Assembly (NCBI GenBank): GCA_964058845.1 | Contig: CAXKVR010000516.1 | Coordinates: 1 to 21,573, forward strand | Length of the DNA stretch: 21,573 bases | DNA from: Carex sylvatica | Lineage: Eukaryota > Streptophyta > Magnoliopsida > Poales > Cyperaceae | Reading direction: 5' to 3' | Shown: positions 10,141-20,585 of the stretch, one piece after another | Position numbering within the stretch: the first letter of the stretch is position 1 | Layout: the number at the start of each line of letters is the position of its first letter | Made by a program: the position numbers and the translations under genes | The notes under the pieces: generated by a model | What the model saw: the letters and a program-made list of their open reading frames with translations, nothing else | Database searches by the model: none | What the model was told of the DNA's origin: nothing

Positions 10141-10656
10141 GCAAGTGCAAGATTTAGCTTTTAGATGTGTTGTGAAAACTAGTTCAAAATTTTCATTTCT
10201 TTATGTAAATAACAAGAGCTGACCTTGGGACAGTTCTTTTATGTAAATGACAAGAGGTTACCCTCCCAAAAATAAAAAATCGTATTGTAATAGATCATTT
10301 TAATTTAATTACACAATAAATGTTTTCTTAAATTACACTATAACAAAGTAAACAAATCTATTATACAATTGCTAGTATTATTAGATCATTTTAATTTAAT
10401 TAAATATTTATGTACTTGTAGTTGTAGCCAATAGGCCAAATCAGAAATAATATTTTCATATGCGTACATAAAATCTTTTTCATTTGTTTTGAAGTCAAAA
10501 TATGTATAAAGGGTAGAAAAAAAAAATATAATACAACTAAAGAAATTTTTAGCATCCGATTCATTCCACGCACTAACGAATTAACAACAACACCCAGTCT
10601 GTCAGAATCAATGGGATCGATTCCATCAAAGGTAGAATAAATCTAAAACCTACTTT
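10141..10656. other. 3' flank and probable 3' UTR of gene 1
   Basis: Downstream of the TGA is a 38-bp-spaced duplication (TTATGTAAATRACAAGAG at about 10201 and 10239). AATAAA-type motifs near 10271 and 10315 could act as polyadenylation signals. The 21-bp stretch with TAGATCATTTTAATTTAATT also occurs twice (about 10291 and 10383). The exact transcript end cannot be read from sequence. Confidence 0.5.
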
Positions 10657-11861
10657 CTTGTGCCTAGGGATGAAGTATCCGGATTAAACGGATTCAGATT
10701 TCACCGGATAATTCTTAGATAGAAGGAAAAGATCCGAATACGAATACCGAATCGGATTCGGTCGCAGTGAGAAAAATGGAGCAGATATCCGCACTGTCTG
10801 GATCCGATATTAGCAGTTTCTGCTCCGCTCTCCAACCCGCTATTATGTTAGTTCTGTTGGAACAAAGTTTTATATAACCATTCCAATCTAATTTTTATCT
10901 CTAGTTGAGGTCGGTCCGGTCTTCTATTTATTTGTTTTTTCTTTAAACATTGCTCTGCCATCTCTCACGTGACTGCGTCAGTAAATAGCTTTATGCTAAC
11001 TGCACCAGATTCTTACGGAGAAATAATTTCATCTCAGAGCATCTCCAACAGTGATTGTTTATGGATTGCTTATGCTGATGTGTCAATTGTTTTTGCAATT
11101 GCTGGGTTGTATGGCTATTGCTCATTTAGTAATTGTTGGAAATAATTGCTTAATAAGAAATCATTTTCTAAAGATGAGTTGGCCAAATGTTTAATTCTTA
11201 TTGGTTCAGTGTTTAATTATCAATTGTTTGATTGATTATACCAATGTAGGAGTGAATTGCTCAATTTTTAAAAATTTCATAATTGTTATTTAGCAATTAA
11301 TTTTAATTGCTGGATTGGAGATGCTCTGAATCATCTTTTAAATTCTTTCCACGTGGTCTAGAATGATTGGATAGTACTATAGAATTTTATTTCCCGTGTA
11401 ATAAGACCAGTTCAAGTTGTCTTCATTTTTTCTAAGAAAATCACATATAACGAGAAACTAAGAATTGCTTTACAGTGGATTGCTACTGTTCACGTGTGGG
11501 TCATCCATTTTTTTTGCTCTCTTAATAAAAAAGAAAAAATTTCAGTGAAAATTGCTTCGAGTACTAGTTAATGTACATAAAAGAGGGTTGAATAATTATC
11601 TTATTCTTTTTTTCTTAATTTTGTTAATTGATATTTGTATCTTGAAACTTGTAAAATTCAATTATCAAACAATTATTTTTTTTGTATCCGTATCCAAATT
11701 AGTATCCGTGAATTATCCTCTCCGTATCCATTTAAGGCATATTTGGTTTTGAATTTTGATATCCGTTTACTATCCGTATCTGTATTCGTATCCACTTATT
11801 ATCCGACGAATGCGGATATGGTATCAACATTATCCGCTCCGTTTTCACCCCTACTTGTGCC
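10657..11861. mobile_element. Non-autonomous hAT-type element, 1189 bp, with 8-bp target duplication
   Basis: The element (10665-11853) begins TAGGGATGAAG and ends with the reverse complement of TAGGGGTGAAAAC, the short terminal repeat typical of plant hAT elements. It is flanked by a perfect 8-bp direct repeat, CTTGTGCC (10657-10664 and 11854-11861), the expected hAT target-duplication length. Both subterminal regions (10678-10810 and 11685-11840) are packed with ATCCG/CGGAT motifs in many orientations, as expected for transposase-binding subterminal repeats. No transposase ORF is present, so it is non-autonomous. A smaller element is nested inside. Confidence 0.88.
11027..11336. mobile_element. 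Nested MITE with CAGAGCATCTCC terminal repeats
   Basis: The element (11035-11328) starts CAGAGCATCTCCAACAG and ends TGGATTGGAGATGCTCTG, its inverted form. Its interior is rich in TTGCT/AGCAATT inverted pieces. The flanks TTTCATCT (11027-11034) and AATCATCT (11329-11336) agree at six of eight positions, compatible with an aged 8-bp target duplication. The assignment to hAT rather than another superfamily is tentative. It lies inside the larger hAT-type element and so inserted after it. Confidence 0.75.
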
Positions 11862-12210
11862 TCCATGCCTTTCCCTTTTTTTATTTTAAAAGCTATAAAA
11901 GATTGGCCAAATTGCAAATTCCAAATTGCATAAACCTAAAACCCAAATAATAAACCAAAGCTGTGAAATACAATTTATAGCACTTATTTCAAGCTGTCTT
12001 TATGTCATGAAGAGGTCTGTAAGCATCACCATACATGTAAAGAAACTGATATAGATGTAGAGGTAATGCATGAAAACATAGCAGAGGCAACTAAATCCTC
12101 ATTTTGATATTAGGAACACACTTATTTTTGTCTTCAAAAGTTGCTCAATTTAAACCATGAATAGATCAATGGTATTTTAAGCTGAGAGGGGACGATATAT
12201 CAATTCGGTA

Positions 12211-12643
12211 CCTATTTAGAATATAGGAGGGTTTGTTTTGAGATTCATGCAAAATTGAAATGGACGACTCAGATCCCATTGTTACACTGGATCTGAATTC
12301 TCCACCGCGTGTACAATAATACTATTTTCTAAAGAAGTAAATGTTGCAACATATCTACCTAGCAAAAAGATTAACAACTATTCCTAAAAGATGAACAAAA
12401 AAAAAAAGAGATGCCATTACTAAATTGAATGCTCATATCCTACAATTGCCATAGCTACCAAATTAATACAAGGATTTAGCACCTGCATACTACACAAACC
12501 TAATTTCCAAGAAAACCAGATGTTAGTCCCACCAGGCTGATAATATACATTGTTCTATACAAGAGAGGCAAAATGGGGGGTTTTCACCAAGTGGGGAAAA
12601 CAAAAAATCACCACAACTTCTCCCACAGGTAAAACTAAAATCC
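12211..12643. other. 3' flank and probable 3' UTR of the NERD-like gene
   Basis: This non-coding stretch lies downstream of the minus-strand stop codon at 12644. No further ORF, RNA gene or well-defined repeat is seen. I could not identify a convincing polyadenylation signal. Confidence 0.5.
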
Positions 12644-15600
12644 TCATGGATGCATGTAATTACAGCTGGCACCCTTCTTACAATGCCCACTCTCATAGAA
12701 TTTACATATTCCCCTCTGATACCCCTGGCCTCTAGAAGGCTGCGGTTGTGGCCTTGATTGGGACCCACCTCCATGCCAGTTAGGCCTGTTCCATTGACTA
12801 GCCCAGTCAACACCACCACCACCACCAGTTTCCCAGTTTGACTGTGTCGTATTCCCGAGAGCAAGTGTTGTGCCCCAACTAGCATTTGGATCAGTAGCCA
12901 CCTCCTTTCGTGCTTCAGGTATGGTAGTTGAATTTGGATTCGGATGAGCATGAGCATGAGCATGAGGATGAGCATGACCATGCGGTGCTGGTGTAACTGG
13001 TGTTGGTGCAGGTGCAGGTGGGACCCAACCTGACCTGTTCGCTGCCCATCCGATGTTATTTGAGTGGGCATGAATGGTCTCTGCCCAACTATTGTATGGT
13101 TTCGGTTTAGACTGGGATGAAGGTGGACTAGTGACTGAGCCTGAGAGTGTGCTCCATGTGACTCCAGTGTTTGCCTGAGTTGATTTAGGACTCATACTCC
13201 CATGCATTGTTATGCTGCTCCTAGTGATACCAGTATTAGGCGAAGCTGATGTGGCATGACTTGTGTCAACAGGACCCACGTTCCAGGAAACGCCAGTACT
13301 TACAGCAGTAGTGTCAATGCCTCCTTTGAGTGTAGCATTACTCCAAGGAACCCCAGCATTGACTGACGATGGGGCCATATCACCAGTGCCTATGCCTCCC
13401 TGTACTGTTGTGTTTAAGTCCATGTAGATTGTTCTCTCCAGTACTACACTTGACTCAGGGTTTGTGGCAACTGCTCTTTGGTGAGTGCCTGACATGAAAA
13501 TAGATTCAGCTACATGACCTGACAAAAAGTGTAGAATTTAGATGCATGTTTAACATATACATAGACACTTGTGTGTAGTATGAGACCCTGTATAGATCTC
13601 AAGATTAGAACAGTTTAATGAATTATGCATGTGGAATGCTATTGACCTGTCATTGAGTATATTACCGTACCGAAGTTCAATACAACATTTGTGGTAAAGC
13701 ATGAACTGTACCACAACATATTATAAGAAAATTTTTTAGGGTATGATGACATACCAAATATGAAAAAAAAGGCATTTTTAATAGATTCTAATGGTACCTG
13801 ATGTGGAGATGACATCAACGCTCAGTCCGGAAGTTTTGGTGGCAAGTGGGGTAGGAGATGGGAGTGACCAATCTACCCCAATTGGGTCCCCCAATTTGTC
13901 CCAGCTGTTGGTTCGCATTGGATCAGTTTGTAGAAACAGCACTTCCCCTCCAGTGGTGGTTGGTTTTGTTTCTTTCTGAACCGCTAGAGCTGATTTTCTT
14001 TCCAGGGAACAGTCTGCTCTTTCCTGTAAAGCGACCCCATCAACAGGCGTAACACTCAAATCAAGTACCCCATGCCCAACCATGGGCCTCTCTTCTCTAT
14101 CACTTAATCGGGATTTCTTTTTTACAGCTTCCATGCGCGCTATGAAATCACCATCTTCTAGATCTTCATCAGCTACTCTAGAGAGAGAAAGTAGGATGTC
14201 AGCAGGAGAGAGACAATCTGATGGGTAGGATGTGCCTGTATCGAGGGAGGTTGTGGTAGGATCAGGTACCCAGGTCTCAACACCAGTACTCTCGTGCACT
14301 TGCACTTCTGGCCAAGACTCATCAGGTGCGTCATCAGGTTCAGCCACCGGGCTGTCAGAGTTTGGTGGGGTAGGGCTGGGGTACTCATTCTCCGACTGTT
14401 GGTTTTTCTCCTTTTCTGGGCTATCATTATCTACCAAAGTTGGGGTCGTGGTTGTGGTTGCAGCTGTGATTGTGGCAGTGACCGGGGCTGTGGAGGTGGA
14501 GGTGGAGGTGGGCGTGGGAGTGTGTGTGGGTGTGAGTGTGGATGTGGGTGTTGAAATGGGATTGGCAGCAGGAGCAGGAGTGGGAGTGGAGGTTGGGGCG
14601 GTGCTGGGAGCAATTGAATCAGCATTGTTCAAGGAAGTGACAACCTGATCAATTTGTTTTTCATCTACAATTGGTTTCACTGTTTCTTCTACTTTATTGG
14701 TATTGGGACCTGATTCTGGTGCTGGTACAGATGCGGTAGAGGGACTAGGGCTGCTTTTTAACTCAGTCTTTTCAGAAGAGGAAGCTGGTGCACTACTATT
14801 TTGAGAACCATGGGTTGTAACAGAGCTGGGAGCGGGAACACTGACAGATGGGACCACTGGCTTGTCTTTCAAATTGTTTCGGGACTGTTGGCTTGAACTG
14901 CCCAAATTAGACTTTGTTGGGCTCCATATACTTCCATATTCCTTTATACTATTGGAGATATTGCTTGCTTGAGCCGCCTTACTAGAATCATGAACATTTG
15001 CACCCGCCGAAGAGATACAGACTTGGGCCTGGGCCTGGGCCTGGGCCTGAGCTTGGTTATTGCTCGACAATTTGGCACTATTTGCAGTTGAAGACCCTGC
15101 ATTGCTTGCATTTGCATTTGCACTACTACCACCAGGTACTGTTACAGGGTTGGTTGGATCAGTTTCAGCCGAGACCTTGAGGTTTTTCGGTAGAATGTCT
15201 GTTAATAGTAAAGAGTTATCTTCACTATCTATCATTAACCAAACCTTCAGTGCAGGAGGGAAGTAACTCGACCACTTGCCTAACTGTTGTAAAGAAAACG
15301 GGCCCTGAATGTTTCCCGTGGGGTCCCTATAATGCCACACCTTTTCACCACCCGCAGCTTCCGATGATGCTGCAGCTTCAGGTGGCACGCCGAATTGTGG
15401 TCCAGAATTAGAACCTGTACCTATTTCACCGTTATTTTTAGATTGCTTGGCACTTGTCGACCCAGAGGGATCCTTTGCCTCCCGCCCCCTTCTTCTAGAA
15501 CCAACCTTGTTTCTTCCCCCGTCTGTTCATGTAAATTTTTATGGAGCATTGATTAGAAAAAGAATATAGATAGATAACAGGGGAAAAAGTGAAAAATTAC

Positions 15601-18600
15601 GGATGTTTACCAGGCTTGTGCATCTCGGCAGTTGGTACATCTCCAGATTTATAGGTGGGGTCCATCTGTGGGTCACTGTGCACAATGGGGACTTCATTCA
15701 ATCGACGTTCTTTTTCCTCGGGACTGTTTAACACCTGCAGTTTTTCAACACACTCCCTGAGCGTATATTTTGGTTAAGGCCCACAAATTTATCAAATACA
15801 TTAATGATTGATAAAAGGATTAGAATATATATATATATATATACATATAAATTGGGAATAAAATAAAATGGCAATAAAAGAGGATATTCTTTTCTGCGGC
15901 CAGTTTCACTGGCACGGTCCCGCAGGTGGCTTAATCGCTGCTTCTCAATCTCTATCAGCTAGCAGAAGAAAAAAAAAAAAAAAAGAAGGGAAAGTTATTG
16001 CGGATTGCTTTATGTAAATTGAGTAAACCTTGGTACTTCAACCCCTACTTATATCAAAGAATGGCGCCATAATTGGTTGTTTCAACCATGCCTACAATTA
16101 GTCCAGTGCTTATGCAAGACACAATACACCCTGCTGGCCAGCATAGAACCAATACCAGCACAGCAACATCGAGATCCAGATTTATAGTTGCAATATACCA
16201 AAATACTAGGGTTTCATTGTGCCTCTTGCTTTTTGCAAGGAGAAAGGAAAGTTGGCTGGTGTTCATAAGCTCACCAAGCTTGATGAGCTTAACCCCAAAA
16301 CCCATAGGATTGACTCCAAATGACAAATCTAAACCGTTGAAACTGATCTATTTCATGAGTGATGCGTTTACATGCAACATTTACAAATTTTTGAATTAAA
16401 AAGAAGGTTTATGAATTAATTTTGTTACATTCATTTTTCATCATATTTTGACTACTCGACTTAATAATAAATCAATTAAAAATATTTTGCATGTAAACAT
16501 TACTCGTAAAGTAGATCGGTTTCAACAATTTGAATTCGTCGTTTGAAGTCAATCCGTTAGGTTTTGGGGCTAAGCTCATCAAAGGGCTTGGTGACTTAAG
16601 AATACCCTAGTTCTACTCCAGGTACTAGGGTGTGTCTTAACCCACATTATATATTTTACTTGTAATTTAGATTGTTCTGGTCAGCCAGTCAAAACAACAG
16701 GCCAGCTAGCCCTGAAAGCTAATGTAAACGACTAAAAAACCTATACCAAGAACACTAATATGGACAGTAAAATCAATTAATCAAATTCCAAACCCAAAGA
16801 ATCTCAACAGCATTCAAAGTAGAATCCCCATCTCAACAGCTCGGGAAAACCTATAAAAATAACTATACTGCCTGATGACTCATACAATACATCAAAACAC
16901 AGTAAAACAAGCAACCAAAAATACTAAAGGAGACCGTAGCAGGCCAGCTAATCTAAACCTCTCTGAAATGAACCAAGATTTTTTTCACTAATATTATCAT
17001 AAAGATAAAATATACCTCGTTAATTCTCAAAAATTTTAAGCTCCTTGCTTTATCCTGTACTTCTCCCTAAAATTGGATAATCAGCATTAGGAAAGAAACT
17101 AAACAGTATGAACCAACAGTGGGATAGCTGGGGAAAAAATAACAAGAAATAGTACCACTTTTAATGGAGCCATAAGGCCGTATATGATGCTCTGTCTTAA
17201 CCTCTTGCATTCCTCCTAGGAACATCAAGGGCAAGCAAGTATTAGTGGAAAACAGAGAGCAACACGGGAGGTTCCAAAACTTGGATTAGGCAAATTTAGC
17301 AAGTGCAAATATTGCCTACAAAGTTGCATGTGTCCAGAATGCGTGCAGCAATTTTGCTTTGATAGTGATGTTCTAACAGCTGCTATTAAATTTATCAGCA
17401 TTATTTCTTATCTTAATAATACTTACAATGCCGTAACTATCCTAAACTTCATTAATTTGACAGAAACAGCTCTTCGCCGTCAATGAAACAGATAAAATTA
17501 ACATGGAATATCACTTGGAAGGAAATTATACACAGTTGCATGTTTCCAGAATGCATGCATGCAGTTCACTTTCATAGTGATGTTCTCAACAGCTCCTATT
17601 AATTTTGACAGGCGTCATTTCTTATATTTTAATAAATTTATAATGACATAACCATCCTAAAATGTTAATAGTTCATTTAATTAGACAACAGTCCTCTCAA
17701 TGGAACCCGATAAAAAATAGCAGCATGGATAATTATATATATATTACTTGGAAGGAAATTAAAATTCCAACCTCACTAAATTCCTGGTTCGAGATAGCAT
17801 CAGCAGTGATAATCTCTTTCTTGTCTAAATTGAATATCTCTAACATAAGGTCTGTCATCTTCTTGCCAACTTTATACTTCTCTCCGGCTTTGCTTGTCCC
17901 TTAACAAAAAAAAAATTTGCAAACATTTTGGGCTCAAGTAAATAAATATCTCGCATAAAAGGTGTAAATAGGTAACATGTCAAGTTCGCAAAGTAATATC
18001 CCAAAAGAAGATGAATTCTCTTAATTTAGTCATTTTGTGGGTTCAGGTCACATAGATCTTACCAACAACTTTAACAAGTCGATACATGTCTTGTTTCTGA
18101 ACCACACCAGGAATACGTATCCGCACAAATGCACCCACAACATTCTCCTTGAATTTCTCAACATCATCAAGCAACACCTCCATTAAGCCACGACGCAAGT
18201 AAACCAAACCAATGTTATGCATGTCAATTGCTGCATAGTCCCCAATATTGACATTTATGGAATTCTCTGGAATTTTTGGCTTCTTTCTCCTCCGTCCTGA
18301 CACTGATTTTGGCGTCACACCACCGGATTCACCATTCTCTACCTGGCCCAAATTGAGGTTGTTTCCACCATTCGTAATAGCTTGTGAGGTCTCTTTCACA
18401 AGAAAATGCAACTCTATCAGTTTCAGCATCTCAAAATGGGCAACACGTGGTTTGCCAAAAAGGCACAGGAGCCTGGGGTCACAGATGATCTGGCTCTTCT
18501 TGCGAGGGTCCCGCAGATTATTCTTTTTTATATAATCAAGAACAAGAGCTTGCACGTCGTATTGGGACACATATGACCTGTTTCCATCTCTCATGTGCCC

Positions 18601-20585
18601 AACAAAATCTAGCATGTCGGGAGTTGCCCACTCAGTGCCATCAGGAAATGGCATCACTTTTATTTCTATTTCCTTGGAAGGTGTCAGATCCTGCGCTCTT
18701 TGGGCTTTCTGGGTTTTTTGAGCCTTTTGGGCAGGCCTTCCACTGCCCAGTGCAGAGCTTTTAGTGCTCTTTCGACCCCGTTTCTTTCCCCTGTTGCCCT
18801 TCTTATGCCGCACCGATGAACCATCAGAACTAGCATCCAAATCACTATTGGCATCATATGAGTCATCAGTAGAATCAGTTTTGGAGGTCGAAACGACATT
18901 CGGGTCCCACTGCTCCTTGGCAATTTTGAGCTCTTCTATCGTTAGAGACAAGCTGTCTTTAAGCTCAACCCAGTAAAGCTTGAACAAGTACTCCCAGCTA
19001 TTCTTGTCATCAAAATCCACTGCAACCTGCGCAATAAATTAAGTAAACAGATAGGCATCTTAATTTAGGTTTTGACAAAAATAGTTTCCTTATTATGTAT
19101 ATTAAAAAATAAAAAATAAGTATCACCTTCTTCTCTATGTTAGTATCCTCTATCAAAACAATAGTGCCAAAGCATGTGTCACAGAACCCCTTGCTCTCTC
19201 TGACACGGAAAAACTTGGCACCTTTAAGGCATCTTCTGCATGACGAGTATGTACATGTGTAGCACATAAATTGTGAATTCTTTTGGCACATGCTACAAAT
19301 ATGCCAACCTGGCATGAGAAAAAAAAATACTTTATTAGGTACAAGATGTACGTTTTCAACATTAAAATGCTGTCTTAAAAACCAATGGAGTAACAATCTA
19401 GATATAATTTTATTCACAGACATAAATAGATAGCGTATGTGTGCAGAGCTACAATCTGTTAGCAGCTTACCAAAGTTTCAAGCATTAGTGCTTTCTCAGC
19501 ATTCTAAAATTCCCTTGCTTATTCATCTAAAAGCACATTTGCCGTTACTGCGTTACATCAGTTGGCATAACTGTCCACTGTCAATCTTTTTGTAAACAAA
19601 TGGAATTTGGTTCATTTTTGTTACCAAAATACCCTTGCTGTCAGTTAAATCTACTGCTCTCGCATGAGATTGGTAGCCAAATAACTACCCACTCAAACTT
19701 TTCACATTGCACCAATAAAGTGACAAAACATGAGTGTTATAAAGCTCTAGATTGTTACAGCTTTTGTAATAACAGACACGGCACGTGCAAGTTTGCTGCA
19801 ATATACAAATATGATTTCTCTTCAAGGCGATAAACCCCAAAATTGTTGAACAGATTAAATGTACAAAAAATAGACAATGAAAAACTTACCACAGTTCCAC
19901 TTGCCCCTTGTTTTGAAAAATGCCTCGTCCCGATGAATGCAAGAAGGATGGTATACCTTTGGACAACCCCTACACCAGAGAAAAGTAATTCCCTTCAGCT
20001 AGAAAAAGTTGCAATAAACAAAGAAAAGGCAGTGATGCCTCCTCTTTGCAATGGAATTAAGGGAAGAACACAGAATATAGAATCTATATAGTTCATTTCT
20101 GATTTCAATTCCATTATCACTTCTCTCTTCACTAATATTCAAACCCTAAAAATGTAAACAGTGGCAGAATCAATCATGTACCTCTTATCACAAACTACCA
20201 AATTACCCCCGTCGAAACATATAAAGCAAACCACCTCCTCCTCCTCCTCGTCTCTCTTTCTCTTCCTTGAAGAACCCATCTTAGCTTCCACGGCGCTCTT
20301 AGATGCAGCAGCGCCACTCTTAGGGGCGCTTCCATTCTTAGGCGGTCTCCCTCGCCGCTTTTTCACCGGTTCAGTCACCTCAGCAACTGACGCGTCACCT
20401 ACGCCGACACCAACTAAAGTGGTATCCAACTTGCCACTCTCCTCCATGATCGATCCAAGAAACTGCGAATTGTCCACTGCGAGCTGTGAAATGGTCGTCT
20501 CAGTTACAGGTACAGATACAGGTACAGTAGCTGATACGGTCTCTGGGGGTGGAGGCGGTACCGGAGGTTCGATCGGAGGTTCCAT
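12644..20585 (-). CDS. NERD: NERD-like PHD-SWIB-Plus3-GYF-CCCH zinc finger protein, 11 exons
   Basis: Exons in transcript order: 20585-20182, 19969-19890, 19308-19127, 19026-18063, 17899-17772, 17215-17156, 17066-17016, 15958-15888, 15762-15611, 15522-13798, 13518-12644; 4692 nt, 1563 residues, all in phase. Domains: AT-hook KKRRGRPPK (75-83); basic-acidic [11 protein letters not shown], a likely nuclear signal; PHD about 118-190, starting C120-F-I-C and running through [10 protein letters not shown] with extra Cys pairs; second basic patch about 297-312; SWIB about 353-434; Plus3 about 482-623; GYF from about 759 ([15 protein letters not shown]); a long Ser/Thr/Pro-rich linker; a Trp-rich GW region about 1325-1520; and a terminal CCCH finger C1544-x7-C1552-x5-C1558-x3-H1562. 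This order is that of Arabidopsis NERD, a GW protein of an RNA-dependent chromatin silencing pathway, and its paralogue CCCH44; which of the two this represents is not settled. I placed exon 6's end at 17156 rather than 17159 because it restores the conserved KVGEVQ. Intron 8 is AT-AC. Confidence 0.93.
12872..13363 (-). other. Trp-rich GW/GVxW region of the NERD-like protein (candidate AGO hook)
   Basis: The final exon encodes 11 tryptophans in 293 residues. Three copies of a short module, AGVPWSN, TGVSWNV and TGVTWST, with a fourth lacking Trp (TGITRSS), lie at about residues 1328-1397. Two GW dipeptides (1429-1430 and 1436-1437) and one WG (1487-1488) follow. Trps in small and polar, unstructured context are the hallmark of Argonaute-binding GW proteins, and NERD of Arabidopsis is described as one. 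AGO binding by this copy is inference. Confidence 0.7.
12943..12985 (-). repeat. His-Ala repeat tract in the last exon
   Basis: A GCTCAT/CCTCAT hexanucleotide array encodes [14 protein letters not shown]. It is likely length-variable by slippage. No function is known. Confidence 0.8.
14440..14600 (-). repeat. Low-complexity Thr/Pro/Ser coding tract
   Basis: Short imperfect ACx/CCx repeats encode alternating Thr-Pro and Thr-Ser residues in exon 10. The opposite strand reads as a long open frame of Val/Gly only because of this composition. Confidence 0.8.
15022..15056 (-). repeat. GCCCAG hexanucleotide repeat encoding (Gln-Ala)n
   Basis: Four near-perfect GCCCAG units plus a diverged flanking one encode [11 protein letters not shown] in exon 10 of the NERD-like gene. 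It is a probable slippage site and polymorphic. Confidence 0.85.
15763..15887 (-). other. U12-type AT-AC intron (intron 8 of the NERD-like gene)
   Basis: The 125-nt intron begins ATATCCTC (15887-15880), matching the U12 5' splice site ATATCCTT at seven of eight positions. It ends in AC (15764-15763). CCTTAAC (15779-15773), the U12 branch-site core, puts the branch A about 11 nt before the 3' end, the usual short spacing. The join gives [13 protein letters not shown], the conserved family sequence. A GT-AG reading fails: using the nearby AG (15758-15757) shifts the frame and meets a stop within a few codons. A TA microsatellite (about 15827-15842) lies inside. Confidence 0.9.
16204..16631. mobile_element. 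Fold-back MITE in intron 7 of the NERD-like gene
   Basis: Two arms of about 118 bp (about 16267-16384 and 16487-16604) are inverted copies. Landmarks TCACCAAGC, GATGAGCTTA, CCCCAAAACC, GGATTGACT, GTTGAAAC and GTTTACATGCAA on the left reappear reverse-complemented on the right. A 9-bp direct repeat, TACTAGGGT, occurs at 16204-16212 and 16623-16631 and may be the target duplication, but the sequence between it and the arms is not symmetrical, so the true ends are unsure. The rest of intron 7 (15959-17015) shows no feature. Confidence 0.75.
17323..17764. repeat. Tandem duplication of about 212 bp in intron 5 of the NERD-like gene
   Basis: Copy 1 starts at 17323 and copy 2 at 17535. Both share GTTGCATGT, CCAGAATGC, ATAGTGATGTTCT, CATTATTTCTTAT-like and CACTTGGAAGGAAATTA blocks in order, with many substitutions and small indels, so the duplication is old. 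Copy 2 ends a few bases from the exon 5 donor (17771). Neither copy contains exon sequence. Confidence 0.85.
19309..19889. other. Intron 2 of the NERD-like gene, nothing else seen
   Basis: This 581-bp intron splits the PHD finger between its first and second halves. It has a standard GTAAGT donor and CAG acceptor on the minus strand. I see no repeat, RNA gene or cryptic exon. Confidence 0.7.

Larger units (their letters stand above)
10590..12210. repeat. Degenerate copy (B) of the intron-14 segment, interrupted by a hAT-type element
   Basis: The left part (about 10595-10664) and right part (11854-12210) together align with 9505-9905 of gene 1 intron 14. The right part is the better preserved and keeps GTGAAATACAATTTATAGCA and the CTTCAAAAGTTGCTCAA block. 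The interruption is exactly at CTTGTGCC. Copy B contains no recognisable copy of the neighbouring exons 14 or 15. Confidence 0.8.

Noticed and set aside
11552..11950. Several overlapping open frames of 61-84 codons
   Set aside because: They run across the ATCCG-rich subterminal repeat and the right end of the hAT-type element. No transposase motif is visible.
14232..14648. Long plus-strand open frame of 138 codons rich in Val and Gly
   Set aside because: It is the antisense shadow of the Thr/Pro/Ser-rich exon 10 of the NERD-like gene and is a composition artefact.
15757..15887. GT-AG alternative for intron 8 of the NERD-like gene, using the AG at 15758-15757
   Set aside because: It breaks the frame, gives a stop within about ten codons, and loses the conserved LREC residues that the AT-AC join restores.
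16054..16399. Overlapping open frames on both strands in intron 7
   Set aside because: They lie in a fold-back element inside an intron and resemble no protein.
17157..17158. Exon 6 donor of the NERD-like gene at AAA|GTGGTA instead of GTG|GTACTA
   Set aside because: Both keep frame, but the later donor is closer to consensus and keeps the Val of the conserved KVGE segment of the Plus3 region. The earlier one remains possible.
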